From the NCBI RefSeq assembly GCF_014137975.1, contig NZ_JACGWZ010000002.1:434001-498000 (forward strand): DNA of 64,000 nt, written 5' to 3'. The stretch is from Halosaccharopolyspora lacisalsi (lineage in GTDB: Bacteria > Actinomycetota > Actinomycetes > Mycobacteriales > Pseudonocardiaceae). A program made the translations under genes and the position numbers. Under the pieces are notes generated by a model, which saw nothing but the letters and a program-made list of their open reading frames with translations, had not been told where the DNA came from and did no database searches. Positions 25,427 through 34,289 of the stretch are shown here, piece after piece (the stretch's first letter is position 1; each line of letters starts with the position of its first letter).

Positions 25427-26290
25427 GTGATCGGAATCGTTGTGATGATCGTAGCGGCACTGCTCAACGCCTCGGCGTCGGTGCTGCAGCGACGTGCGAC
25501 CAAGGCCGAGCCCGAGTCGGCCGCGTTCTCCCTGCGGATGGTCCTGGACCTGGTTCGGCAGCCGGTGTGGATTCTGGGCATTCTCACGATGATCGCCGGG
25601 TTTCTGCTGCACGCGGTGTCGCTGTCGCTGTCCCAGATCGCCCTGGTCCAACCCCTGCTGGTTTCGGAGTTGCCGTTTACTCTGCTGTTGGCGTCCTGGG
25701 CGTTCGGCCTGCGCATTCCGAGACGGGACTGGGGGGCGATCGCCATGCAGTCGGCCGGGCTCGCCGCGTTCGTGGGGTGCCTGTCCCCCACCGGTGGTGA
25801 CCCACGGGTACCGACGGCGACATGGGTGCTGGGCGTTGGGGTGACGGTCACTGCGGTGGCCGCGCTGGTGGTGCTGGGCTATCGCGGTCGTCACGAGCAT
25901 CGGGCCGCTTTGCTGGGCGTGGCGACCGGGGCGACGTTCGGGCTGAACTCCGCGTTGATCGCCGGGGTCGCCGCCGAGGTCGGTCACGGTGGTGGCCTGC
26001 TCACGACCTGGCAGACCTACGGTGTCATCGCCCTGGCCCCGACCTCGTTCTTTCTGCTGCAGAACGCGTTGCAGGCGGGAAACCTGGTTGCCTCCCAACC
26101 CGGTTTCACGTTGACCAATCCCCTGGTGTCGGTGGCATGGGGGCTGGCGGTCTTCAACGAACAGGCTCGGGGCGGCGTGTTCGTGATCGGAACGATCGCC
26201 GGGGCCGTGCTGATCGGGGTCGGTACGGCCCAGCTGGCTCGTTCCCGGCTGCTGGATCCTGCCACCGCTCCTCGTGAATCGACGGGATGA
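25427..26290 (+). CDS. DMT-superfamily membrane transporter
   Basis: A 287-residue protein with nine or ten hydrophobic helices and a repeat-like organisation of two halves, as in the DMT superfamily. The first half ends with ALVQPLLVSELPFTLLLA and the second with TLTNPLVSVAWGLAVFNE, the paired helix motifs of this group. Substrate unknown; neighbours give no clue. The GTG start lacks a clear ribosome site and an ATG in another frame overlaps it, so the start could be a few codons different. Confidence 0.75.
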   Translation: MIGIVVMIVAALLNASASVLQRRATKAEPESAAFSLRMVLDLVRQPVWILGILTMIAGFLLHAVSLSLSQIALVQPLLVSELPFTLLLASWAFGLRIPRRDWGAIAMQSAGLAAFVGCLSPTGGDPRVPTATWVLGVGVTVTAVAALVVLGYRGRHEHRAALLGVATGATFGLNSALIAGVAAEVGHGGGLLTTWQTYGVIALAPTSFFLLQNALQAGNLVASQPGFTLTNPLVSVAWGLAVFNEQARGGVFVIGTIAGAVLIGVGTAQLARSRLLDPATAPRESTG

Positions 26291-26404
26291 GTGGGCGGTA
26301 CTCACCTCCGGTGCGGGTGCCGCGAGCACGGCGGTCGGACGAGTCACCGGCCGAGTGGTCCTGGAGTCCCACTCGGCCGGAAGGACCGGACGTCTTGGCG
26401 CCGG

Positions 26405-26947
26405 TCACGTGCCGTAGGGCTGGGCGATGCGGGCTCGCCGCAGGGCACGGCCCCACCAGGCGAGCTGGTCGAGCAGTGTGGTGGCTGCCGTGTTGACGGC
26501 CTCGGCCTCGTGCGGTTTGCCGTGTTCGTCGAATCGTTGCGGTGCTTGGTGGAAACTCACCGTCTCGCGAATGGTGACCGTGTGGAGTTCGGCGAAAACC
26601 GTGCGCAGTGCTTCGACGGCCCGCAGGCCACCGGACAGGCCACCGTAGGAGACGAACCCGACCGGTTTGGCCTGCCAGGGCGCGTGGAGCGTGTCGATCG
26701 CGGTTTTGAGTGCCCCGGGGTAGCTGTGGTTGTACTCGGGGGTGACGACGACGAAGGCGTCAGCGGTATCGATCCGTGTGGCGAAGTCCTCACTGGTGGG
26801 TGCGGTCTCGGCCAGGTCGATGATGTCGGCTTTCATGTCCTCGCGGTGTTCGACCTGGTGGAGCATCCAGTCGCGGATCACGGGAGCGAACCGGCCGGGG
26901 CGTGTGCTGCCCACGAGCATTGCCAGGTGCAGGGGCTCTGAAGACAT
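26405..26947 (-). CDS. NADPH-dependent FMN reductase (flavodoxin fold)
   Basis: A 180-residue flavoprotein. LVGSTRPGRFAPVI binds the FMN phosphate and VVVTPEYNHSYPGALK is the diagnostic loop of the NADPH-dependent FMN/azo/chromate reductase family. VGFVSYGGLSGGLRAVE forms the third FMN loop. Such enzymes supply reduced FMN or detoxify quinones. GGAAGG precedes the ATG, and a TTGACT/TTTAAC promoter lies 60-90 bases upstream. It is monocistronic. Confidence 0.88.
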   Translation of the reverse strand: MSSEPLHLAMLVGSTRPGRFAPVIRDWMLHQVEHREDMKADIIDLAETAPTSEDFATRIDTADAFVVVTPEYNHSYPGALKTAIDTLHAPWQAKPVGFVSYGGLSGGLRAVEALRTVFAELHTVTIRETVSFHQAPQRFDEHGKPHEAEAVNTAATTLLDQLAWWGRALRRARIAQPYGT

Positions 26948-27005
26948 GCTGTGTCCTTCCGGGACGGAGCAGGAGGGCAGCGGAGTGCCCGGAGTCACGA
27001 AGGAC

Positions 27006-27034
27006 GTTAAAACTTCTACCAATATCGAAGTCAA
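27006..27034 (-). promoter_or_regulatory. promoter of the FMN reductase gene
   Basis: Read leftward: TTGACT (27034-27029), 17 bases, TTTAAC (27011-27006). The ten bases after the -35 box, TCGATATTGG, are AT-richer than the local average. Confidence 0.6.
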
Positions 27035-27328
27035 TGATGGCGGCGCCGTACCGTGTCGTGGCGGCAGCTCGCCCGGGTTCGGGTGTTCTTGGTCACCGGC
27101 GATCACCGCGTGGAGTGCCCGTGCGGTCAGGGCACGCGAGTCCGTGCTGGTGACCACTTCGGTTTTCGGACGTATCCGGTAGCTGCGGATCCTCCGGCCG
27201 CGCCGTGATCAATCCCTGGGCACAGGGGTGATGTTTTATCGGACCGTGACCGGTAGGGTCTTCAGCAGCCGACGGGGTCCGCCCTGCCGGTACTACTGGC
27301 CGTTTGCTCCTCTTTCGAGTCGATACGG

Positions 27329-27802
27329 ATGACACTTCAAGACGATCTTGCTCGACATTGGTTCCAGCCCCTGGTGCCGATGGACCACGGACACAAGGAA
27401 CAAGCGCAACCGGATCCGGGACCGCTGACCACCCGCATCGTCGGCGAACTGCCGCCGCTCGATCAGCCGAGCACGCCCGCGCACCCCGCGCCCGAGCAGC
27501 TCGAGGTCACCCAGCCCTACATCCCCGCCGTCCGTGAGCAGCCCCCGGACTTCGCCAGGCGGCTGTCTCCGGAACAACCGCCTCCGGCGCCCAAGCCGAC
27601 CACCTCGCCCCGGCAGGACCGCCCCGCTGAGTCGGCGCAGCCGGCGGCCGAGCCGACGACACCGGCATCCCGGCCCGAGTCGGCCGATTCCTCGCAGGCT
27701 CCGGCCGCCGCTCCCCGCAAGCGGCGCAGCCTGGCTCGCCGGGTGGTGCGGCGCATCATCGGACCGGACCTGTTGCGCAAGGACCCGCCCAAGCGCAAGT
27801 GA
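27329..27802 (+). CDS. proline-rich low-complexity protein
   Basis: A 157-residue protein. After a start of MTLQDDLARHWFQPLV it is mostly Pro/Ala/Glu/Ser with no fold, and ends in a basic patch KRRSLARRVVRRIIGPDLLRK. That suggests a disordered chain with an amphipathic basic tail that could bind membrane or nucleic acid. I recognise no family. No clear ribosome site precedes the ATG. A strong terminator directly after the stop supports it being an expressed gene. Confidence 0.55.
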   Translation: MTLQDDLARHWFQPLVPMDHGHKEQAQPDPGPLTTRIVGELPPLDQPSTPAHPAPEQLEVTQPYIPAVREQPPDFARRLSPEQPPPAPKPTTSPRQDRPAESAQPAAEPTTPASRPESADSSQAPAAAPRKRRSLARRVVRRIIGPDLLRKDPPKRK

Positions 27803-27848
27803 CCGCGCAGGCCGGCTCCCTTCTTCCTTCGGAAACCGGCCTGCGCGG
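27803..27848. terminator. bidirectional terminator
   Basis: CCGCGCAGGCCGG (27803-27815) pairs with CCGGCCTGCGCGG (27836-27848), 13 bp with a 20-base loop, between convergent genes. The left arm begins right after the stop codon of the proline-rich gene. Confidence 0.7.
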
Positions 27849-27857
27849 ATGGTGCGG

Positions 27858-29042
27858 TCAGGACAGGTGAGCTTCGAGGGCGTCGGCTCCGGCCGCCGCT
27901 CCCCCGCTGCCGTGCAGGGTCGTGCTCATCGCGGTGACGTTGGTGCGGACGTGCTGGTCGGCGGCGAGGTCGTCGACGGCCTTGCGCAGTTCCTCGGCGG
28001 TGACTTCGTCGTCGAGCCGGTGACCGAGGCCGAGTTCCACGACGCGGTGGGCGTTGGCTTCCTGCTCGGGCATCTGGGGGTAGGCGGCGAGGGGAACGCC
28101 GTAGTACAGCGCCTCCATGGTGGAGTTCATGCCCGTGTGCGACAGGAACGCGGTGGCGTGTTCGAGCACGGCGGGTTGGGGGAACCGGGCTCGTACCTCG
28201 AAGTTGGGCGGGGTCTCACCGAGCTCGGCGACGTCGATGTGGTCGCCGATGGCCATGGCGACCTGCCAAGGACTGTCGGCGAAGGCCCGCAGGCACACCC
28301 GGTAGAAGTCGGGGCGGTTGTGGAACACGGTGCCCAGGGAGATGAACAGCAGGGGCGCTTCGGCGTCGGCCGGCTGCCAGGATTCGGCGTGGGCGCGGCG
28401 GCCCAGCGAGGGGCCGAGGAAGCGGAACCGCTCGTCGAAGGTCTCGGCCTCCAACTGGAACTGCTCGGGGATGAACACGAGGTTCAGCGGGGCGGGGACG
28501 GTCTGGAACATGGGTTGTGGCTTGGCCACGCCGTACTCGGCTGCGAAGCGCTCGAGTTCCGCACCGGTTTCGAGCAGGGCGGGGTGCTCGTGGTCGAACG
28601 AGTCGGGTATGAACGTCTCGTGCAGCGAGAACTGCTCGTTGGCCGCGAAGTTGGGCACGAGGGTGACCTCGGGCACGTCGAGTTTGTCGGCCAGCATCCG
28701 TCCGGTGAAGGTCATCATGTCGTAGCAGACCGCGTCGGGGCGGTCCTGCTCGAAGTGCGAGACCAGCTTCGGGAAGCTCTCGCGGGCGTCGTCGACGAAG
28801 TACCGCATCATCCCGGCGAGTAGTTCCGGGGTGAATTCCACACCGGGGCCGGGAGGCTGGGAGGGGAGCTGGGTGCTCAGTCCGAGTCCTTCCGCGCCGG
28901 CGGCCTCGACCTTGGAGATCAGGCCCTCGCCGGTGGCATAAGTGACACGATGCCCTCTGGCGACTAGTTCTTCGACCAACGGCAGACTCGGGTTGACATG
29001 TCCGTGGGCGGGCGGGGCGACAAAAGCGAAATGCTTGGGCAT
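27858..29042 (-). CDS. MGT-family (macrolide-type) glycosyltransferase
   Basis: A 394-residue GT-B glycosyltransferase. The N-terminal acceptor domain opens FAFVAPPAHGHVNPSLPLVEE with the catalytic-base-type histidine. The C-terminal UDP-sugar domain has FISLGTVFHNR and the GT1 signature FLSHTGMNSTMEALYYGVP. The closest known type is the MGT group that glucosylates and inactivates macrolides; other acceptors are possible. The ATG at 29042 follows CGAGGAC. Its paralogue at 37315-38592 shares the same opening. The MetAP-like gene is upstream on the same strand, 108 bases away. Confidence 0.87.
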   Translation of the reverse strand: MPKHFAFVAPPAHGHVNPSLPLVEELVARGHRVTYATGEGLISKVEAAGAEGLGLSTQLPSQPPGPGVEFTPELLAGMMRYFVDDARESFPKLVSHFEQDRPDAVCYDMMTFTGRMLADKLDVPEVTLVPNFAANEQFSLHETFIPDSFDHEHPALLETGAELERFAAEYGVAKPQPMFQTVPAPLNLVFIPEQFQLEAETFDERFRFLGPSLGRRAHAESWQPADAEAPLLFISLGTVFHNRPDFYRVCLRAFADSPWQVAMAIGDHIDVAELGETPPNFEVRARFPQPAVLEHATAFLSHTGMNSTMEALYYGVPLAAYPQMPEQEANAHRVVELGLGHRLDDEVTAEELRKAVDDLAADQHVRTNVTAMSTTLHGSGGAAAGADALEAHLS

Positions 29043-29149
29043 GAGTCCTCGGGGGAACGCGACGTTGACAGTCCTTTTGGCACAACTGCCACTTTCTCCG
29101 TGATTATTCCGCCCGCGCCGATTTTGTGCTATGTGGCAAACGTAACCCG

Positions 29150-29917
29150 TCACGGCACCGTGAGGACTCGGGGACCGTCGTCGGTGATGGCCACGGTGTG
29201 CGCGGCGTGAGCGCAACGACTGCCGTCGTCGGTGCGCAGCGCCCACCCGTCGCGATCAAGCTGGTAACTGTCCCGCCCTCCGGCCACGAACGTCGGTTCC
29301 AGGCTCAGCGCCATGCCCGGCCGCAAGGGGGATCCTCGGCCCGGTGCGCCGTCATTGGCCACGAACGGGGCCTCGTTCCTGTCCCGTCCGATGCCGTGGC
29401 CGCCGAGACGAGCGGGAATTCCGTAGCCGCTGCTGCGTCCCACGAGGCCGATGGCGTGCGAAACGTCCCCGAGTCGTGCGCCGGTCCGGCACGCGGCGAT
29501 CCCGTCGGTCAGGGCTGCTTCGGTGGTCTCCAGCAGCGTCCGATCGTCGGGGTGGGCCGTGCCGACGGGAACGGTCACCGCCGCGCCGCCGCACCGGCCC
29601 TCGACGCGGGCGCCGCAGTCGATGCTGAGCAGGTCCCCGTCGGCCAGGCGGGCTCCGGTGGGTGGGGCGCGCCCGATGGTGTCGTTGACCGACAGGCACA
29701 GCACTCCCGGAAACGGCCTCGGCTCGCGGATCGGGCGGGTTCCGGGCAGGACCGGTTCCGCGCCCGCCTCGGCCAGGACCGCGGCCGCCACCTCGTCGAG
29801 CTCCCGCAGGGTCACTCCCACCCGAGCGTGGTCGCGCAGTGCGGCCAGCACCTCGGCCACGACCCGGCCCGCGGAACGCATCGCGTCGAGTTCGGAGGCT
29901 GTTTTCAGTTCGATCAT
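29150..29917 (-). CDS. methionine aminopeptidase paralogue lacking two metal ligands
   Basis: A 255-residue type I MetAP fold, alignable with the intact enzyme at 17364-18149. Ligands Asp100, His174 (GGHGIG) and Glu207 (LEPT) are kept. The second aspartate (D111 in the other copy) is Gly111, the last glutamate (E238) is Ala239, and the substrate-binding His83 is Arg. Two of five ligands for the dinuclear site are therefore gone, and peptidase activity is unlikely. The frame is intact and codon use normal, so it is maintained as a protein. It is upstream of the MGT gene on the same strand. A binding or regulatory role, or a drug-insensitive decoy, are possibilities only. Confidence 0.8.
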   Translation of the reverse strand: MIELKTASELDAMRSAGRVVAEVLAALRDHARVGVTLRELDEVAAAVLAEAGAEPVLPGTRPIREPRPFPGVLCLSVNDTIGRAPPTGARLADGDLLSIDCGARVEGRCGGAAVTVPVGTAHPDDRTLLETTEAALTDGIAACRTGARLGDVSHAIGLVGRSSGYGIPARLGGHGIGRDRNEAPFVANDGAPGRGSPLRPGMALSLEPTFVAGGRDSYQLDRDGWALRTDDGSRCAHAAHTVAITDDGPRVLTVP

Positions 29918-30123
29918 GGACTGCACTTTCCCCTGAGGTCGTCGGGGCGGACGTCCGGACGGGCATTCACGGTCACGAGACAAGCATCCCCGTTCGGACC
30001 GCGTCGAGGTGACCACCCGAACCGCAGCTTCTCGGCACGCTCAAGGACGACCTGGACACGGACCGCCGCCTGGACTTGGAAGGGCTGCTAAGGCCGCCAC
30101 CAACGGGCCGTACGACACGCGGC

Positions 30124-30157
30124 GCTATCGCGGGAAGGGCCTATTCTGTGCGATAGC
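30124..30157. repeat. dyad upstream of the recombinase remnant
   Basis: GCTATCGC (30124-30131) and GCGATAGC (30150-30157) are inverted repeats 18 bases apart, ending 7 bases before the ATG at 30165. Could be an operator or remains of a recombination site. Confidence 0.35.
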
Positions 30158-30164
30158 AGCAGTG

Positions 30165-30879
30165 ATGACCGGTGACGGCAGTGCTCCGGTCGCCGCTGTC
30201 GCCGATGCGCTGCACCACCTGCCGGGCGAGCCGGACGAATCCCTGGCCGGGCTCGTCGGTCAGGCGGGGGCCGAGCGGATGCGGGCCTGGTTCCGCGACC
30301 GGTGGGGGCGTGCGGCACCGGCGACGTGGACTGCGCTCGGCAGCGGCATCCCGGCGAGAGCGAGGGGAGCTGGCTGGCGACCGTCAGCCAGCGGGAGAAG
30401 ACCTCATGGGCGCTGGCCCACGAATCCGCCGCCCGCGCGGCCGCACTGCTGTTGCTCGACGTCGACGAGCTCGACCTGGCCAACCGTCGCGCGGTGGTGC
30501 GCCGCAAGGGCGGAGCGGCCGATGTGATCACCTGGCAGACCCGCACCGCTCGGTTGTCGCACCGCTACGTCGGCACCCGCACCCGAGTCCCGCCGTTTGT
30601 CACCGACCGGGCCGCCGACGTGGATCCGGGCACCGGTCGGGCACGGCTGTCGTATCGGCGCGCGGCCGAGCTGTTCGGGTACGCTTCCGGCGGGTGGACA
30701 CTGCACGAACTGCGGCGTTCCGCGCTGACCCACGCCGCCGAGGAGGGGGCGCCCATCCCGATGCTGATGACCAAATCCGGGCACACCCCAATCCGCAGCC
30801 TGTCGTTGTGCCCGGCCGTCGGTCGACGCGCTGGCACGCCGAGCGTGATCCCGCCACGCGCAAAGCCAACCCGCGATGA
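30165..30879 (+). pseudogene. site-specific tyrosine recombinase remnant
   Basis: The pieces of an actinobacterial phage-type integrase lie in three frames. The first (MTGDGSAPVAAVADALHHLP to WGRAAPATW) is the core-binding domain. The second (ARAAALLLLDVDELDLANRR to SGHTPIRSL) contains LHELRRSALTH with the catalytic His and Arg. The third holds ARPSVDA and then HAERDPATRKANPR. At least three frame breaks, and the tyrosine region is disrupted. Relatives are about 300 residues. No translation product could be active. It abuts the GGDEF-EAL gene start. Confidence 0.75.
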
Positions 30880-30954
30880 GGCGCACTGCCCGCCAGCACG
30901 ACGAAACCGGTGGCTGCCGGTGCTCTCCGACGATGGCAGTGCCGAGGGGGCCTG

Positions 30955-33054
30955 ATGCAGGAACGATCTGACGTCGGCACCGGGGCCAGAGGCCAGCACT
31001 CGGGGATCGCGCGGTTGCAGTCGGAGACAGAAGCGCGACTGGGGGTGCTGGCCGCGGGCCTGCGGGAGTACGCGATCCTCGTGCTCGATGCGGCCGGTCG
31101 CGTGCAGCGGTGGGATGCGGCGGCCGAACACATCCTGGGCTATCGCGGCGAGGAAATCATCGGGGAGCACATCTCCGTGTTCTCCCCGCCCGAGCAGGCC
31201 GCTGCCGTGCGCCCGGACTGGCAGTTGGCTGAGGCCACCGAGTTCGGCAACCATGTCGACGAGGGTTGGTGCCGGCGTCGGGACGGCACCGGCTTCTGGG
31301 CCCACGTGGTGACCACCGCACAGCACGCTGCGGACGGCGCCGCGGTGGGGTTCCTGCAGGTCCTCCGGGATGAGACCGAAGCCGGGGTCCACCAGCAGCG
31401 ATCCAGCCGGCGGTTCAGCGACCTGTTCGACCTCACCCCGGCCGGGATCGCGCTGTTCGACGAAACCGGGCACGTGCTGGACGCCAACGAGGCGCTGTCC
31501 AACCTGCTGGGCTACCGGATACAGGACTTGAACCACATGCCTGCCATAAGCCTGATGCACCCGAACGACCGGGACGCAGGCCTCATCGCCGACGAAGCAG
31601 CGAGCGCGCGGCTGAACCAGCCGCGGGTCCGCCAGCGGCTGTTGCTGTCCTCGGATGGACATCCGGTGCCTTGCGAGGTGCTCAGCACCTCCTCGGTGGC
31701 CGACGACGGCAGCCGGTTCTGGCTGGTGGTGTTCCAGGACATCACCGAGTGGCAGCGCCAGACCGACGAGCTGCGGCACCAGGCCACTCACGACGAGCTG
31801 ACCGGGTTGCTCAACCGCACCGGCCTCAACGAACTGCTCGACTCCGTGCTGCACGGCGGCGCCGAGCGGGTCGCCGTGCTGTTCTGCGATTTGGACAACT
31901 TCAAGCGCGTCAACGACGCGCTCGGTCACGAGGCCGGCGACGAACTGCTCACTGCCCTGGCGCGGCGCCTGACCGACGGATTGCCGCCCGGGTGCGTCCC
32001 CGCTCGCCTGTCCGGTGACGAGTACCTGATCATCTGCTCGGACGTCGACACCGTCGGCGGGTTGGAGTCCTTCACCACGTGGGTGGCCGAACTGCTGCGC
32101 ACGACCGTGCCGCTGCGCGGGCAGCTGATCGCCGTGTCGGCCTCGGTCGGCGCGGCGATGCTCGACCAGGACACCGCCGGCGGGAACCTGCTGCGCTACG
32201 CCGACACGGCGATGTTCCACGCCAAGAGCAAAGGTCCCGGGCGCATCTCACTGGCCAGCCGCGCCCTGATCGGCGTGCGGGAAGGGCAACTCGACCTGGA
32301 AGAACAGCTGCGCGAGGCCCTCGAGACCGACTCCCTGGAGCTGCACTACCAGCCGATCCTGGACCGCGACGGTGCCGTGGTCATGGCCGAGGCCCTGGTG
32401 CGCTGGCCGCACCCCGACCGCGGGCTGCTCTCGCCCGCGGTCATCCTGCCCGTGGCCGAGCAGGGCGACCTGCTGCGCGCACTGGACCGGTGGGTGCTGC
32501 GCACCGCCCTGGCCGAGGCCACCACCTGGCCCGAGCAGAGCGGACACCCGGTATCCGTCGCGATCAACTTGGTTGATCTGCTGCCCCACGACCCCGAATT
32601 CATCGACGCGGTCACCGCAGCTATCACCGAGACCGGCGTCGACCCGTCCCGCGTGGTCCTGGAAATGGTGGAAACCTCCCTGGTCGAGCTGCCCACACGG
32701 CCCCACCAGGCCATGGTCGAACTCGTCGAACGCGGCGTGCGCTTCGCCCTGGACGACTTCGGCACCGGCTACTCCTCGCTGGCCCGGCTCAAGGACCTGC
32801 CCACCCAGATCCTCAAACTGGACCGCCAGTTCGTCACCGGCGTGGAAACCGACCCCGCCGACGTCGCCATCGCCCAAGCCATGATCGGCATGGGCCACGC
32901 GATGGGACGCAACTGCGTCGCCGAAGGCGTCGAAACCCCCGGCCAGTTCCACGCCCTCGACAACCTCGGCATCGAGCTCTACCAAGGCTGGCTGTTCTCC
33001 CACGCCCTCCCGCTCCCGGAATTCCGCACCTATCTCACCCCGCGGCAGGCGTAG
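30955..33054 (+). CDS. PAS-PAS-GGDEF-EAL cyclic-di-GMP enzyme
   Basis: A 699-residue soluble protein. Two PAS sensor domains lie at about 20-145 and 150-270, a GGDEF domain at about 280-440, and an EAL domain at about 450-690. The GGDEF signature is SGDEY (353-357): Gly1 is Ser and Phe is Tyr, but Asp/Glu are kept, so cyclase activity is possible. The EAL site is intact: EAL at 479-481, DDFGTGYSSL from about 600, and the conserved lysine in LKLDRQF. It would therefore degrade c-di-GMP and may also make it. GAGGGGG lies 5 bases before the ATG. No membrane segments, so it is a cytosolic sensor. Confidence 0.88.
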   Translation: MQERSDVGTGARGQHSGIARLQSETEARLGVLAAGLREYAILVLDAAGRVQRWDAAAEHILGYRGEEIIGEHISVFSPPEQAAAVRPDWQLAEATEFGNHVDEGWCRRRDGTGFWAHVVTTAQHAADGAAVGFLQVLRDETEAGVHQQRSSRRFSDLFDLTPAGIALFDETGHVLDANEALSNLLGYRIQDLNHMPAISLMHPNDRDAGLIADEAASARLNQPRVRQRLLLSSDGHPVPCEVLSTSSVADDGSRFWLVVFQDITEWQRQTDELRHQATHDELTGLLNRTGLNELLDSVLHGGAERVAVLFCDLDNFKRVNDALGHEAGDELLTALARRLTDGLPPGCVPARLSGDEYLIICSDVDTVGGLESFTTWVAELLRTTVPLRGQLIAVSASVGAAMLDQDTAGGNLLRYADTAMFHAKSKGPGRISLASRALIGVREGQLDLEEQLREALETDSLELHYQPILDRDGAVVMAEALVRWPHPDRGLLSPAVILPVAEQGDLLRALDRWVLRTALAEATTWPEQSGHPVSVAINLVDLLPHDPEFIDAVTAAITETGVDPSRVVLEMVETSLVELPTRPHQAMVELVERGVRFALDDFGTGYSSLARLKDLPTQILKLDRQFVTGVETDPADVAIAQAMIGMGHAMGRNCVAEGVETPGQFHALDNLGIELYQGWLFSHALPLPEFRTYLTPRQA

Positions 33055-33250
33055 CAACACACCCAAGCACCCCCGACCCACCCACTCGACAACTCATCCC
33101 CGAAGGCCGAGCACAAAGCCACCACGACCAAGACCCCGAGACCCACCTTGCGGCCGACGGGAGCTTCGGGAGGACTCGGCCGAAAACGTCGATCACCGGA
33201 TCGTGTCCCGTTTCGGCGTGTCCGGCGGCCGGTGGTCACTAGGATGTGTC

Positions 33251-34027
33251 GTGATGTCGACCGACGCACTGCCCGAAGCCGTGACTCACGTGGCCGGTGA
33301 GCTGGCCGAACTGCCCGCCACGGTGGCGGTGGCGCTGGGAGGGTCGCGGGCCACCGGCACGCACCGCCCCGACAGCGACTGGGATCTCGGGCTCTACTAC
33401 CGCGGGTCCCGGTGCCGGTTGGATCCGGAGCAGGTGCGTCGACTCGGCTACCCCGGTCAGGTCAGCGAGCTCGGCGACTGGGGACCCATCGTCCACGGAG
33501 GGGGGTGGCTGACCGTCGACGGCACCCACGTCGATGTTCTCTTCCGCGATCTGGATACCGTCGAGCACTGGCACGAGCAGGCTCGGCACGGTCACTTCGA
33601 GGTCATGACCCAGACCGGCTACCTCGCCGGTGCTCCGACGTATCTGCCGGTCGGTGAGCTGGCGATCGGCCACCGGCTCTTCGGCGAGCTCCCCGAGGTC
33701 ACCTTTCCCGAGGCACTGGCCGAAACGGCCCCGCGCGCATGGTGGGGACAGGCGGAGATGGCGCTGCTGTTCGCCCAGGGGTACGCGGATCTCGGCGACG
33801 GAGCCTGCTGCACGGGAATGCTGGTCCGGGCCGTGCTGTGCAGCGCCCATGCCCGCATGGCCGCCCGCCGCGAGTGGGTGCTCAACGAGAAGTACCTCGT
33901 CGACCGCGCCGAACTGGCCCACACCCGGCCACTGCTGACCCAGCCCGGCACCACCAGTGACGAACTGGCCGCCACCGTCACCGCTGCGTCCCGGGCCCTG
34001 GGGATCCACCCCGGCGCCACTCGCTGA
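33251..34027 (+). CDS. aminoglycoside-type nucleotidyltransferase
   Basis: A 258-residue protein with a pol-beta nucleotidyltransferase active site: GGSRATGTHRPDSDWDLGLYY, where GS and the D-x-D carboxylates bind the metal and nucleotide, and a third carboxylate in THVDVLF. The C-terminal half is helical. The order resembles kanamycin and lincosamide nucleotidyltransferases, which add AMP to the drug; housekeeping members exist, so resistance is inferred. The start is GTG 33251 or ATG 33254; no ribosome site is present but TAGGAT lies 5 bases upstream, so a leaderless mRNA is likely. Confidence 0.75.
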   Translation: MMSTDALPEAVTHVAGELAELPATVAVALGGSRATGTHRPDSDWDLGLYYRGSRCRLDPEQVRRLGYPGQVSELGDWGPIVHGGGWLTVDGTHVDVLFRDLDTVEHWHEQARHGHFEVMTQTGYLAGAPTYLPVGELAIGHRLFGELPEVTFPEALAETAPRAWWGQAEMALLFAQGYADLGDGACCTGMLVRAVLCSAHARMAARREWVLNEKYLVDRAELAHTRPLLTQPGTTSDELAATVTAASRALGIHPGATR

Positions 34028-34144
34028 GCGGACACCCACCAAGCGGTGCGGGGCCGCCGGGATCCGTTCGCGGCCGACGACGAAGTCCGCGACCGCGAAC
34101 GGGCGATGGAAGATCGTCGACCGCTGAACCACGGAAAGCAATTG

Positions 34145-34179
34145 CCGTTCACTCGGGTAGTGAATCACCGTTCACTCGG
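34145..34179. repeat. direct repeat upstream of the SPFH operon
   Basis: CCGTTCACTCGG occurs at 34145-34156 and 34168-34179, 23 bases apart (about two helical turns), 110-145 bases upstream of the first SPFH start. Suits a regulator binding on one face of the DNA. Confidence 0.45.
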
Positions 34180-34289
34180 ATGCGATAGCCTCTGACAACC
34201 TCGCAACACAGCGACACATCACGGTGGAACCGGACGGTGTTGTCGCGCGTCCAAGGGGGGCGATTTCGTGATTATCAAGGGAGCGACGC

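Noticed and set aside
30017-30157. Rightward segment reading LLGTLKDDLDTDRRLDLEGLL
   Set aside because: Reads like part of a protein, but I cannot assign a family, it has no start, and it ends after about 45 codons. It might be the end of a lost gene.
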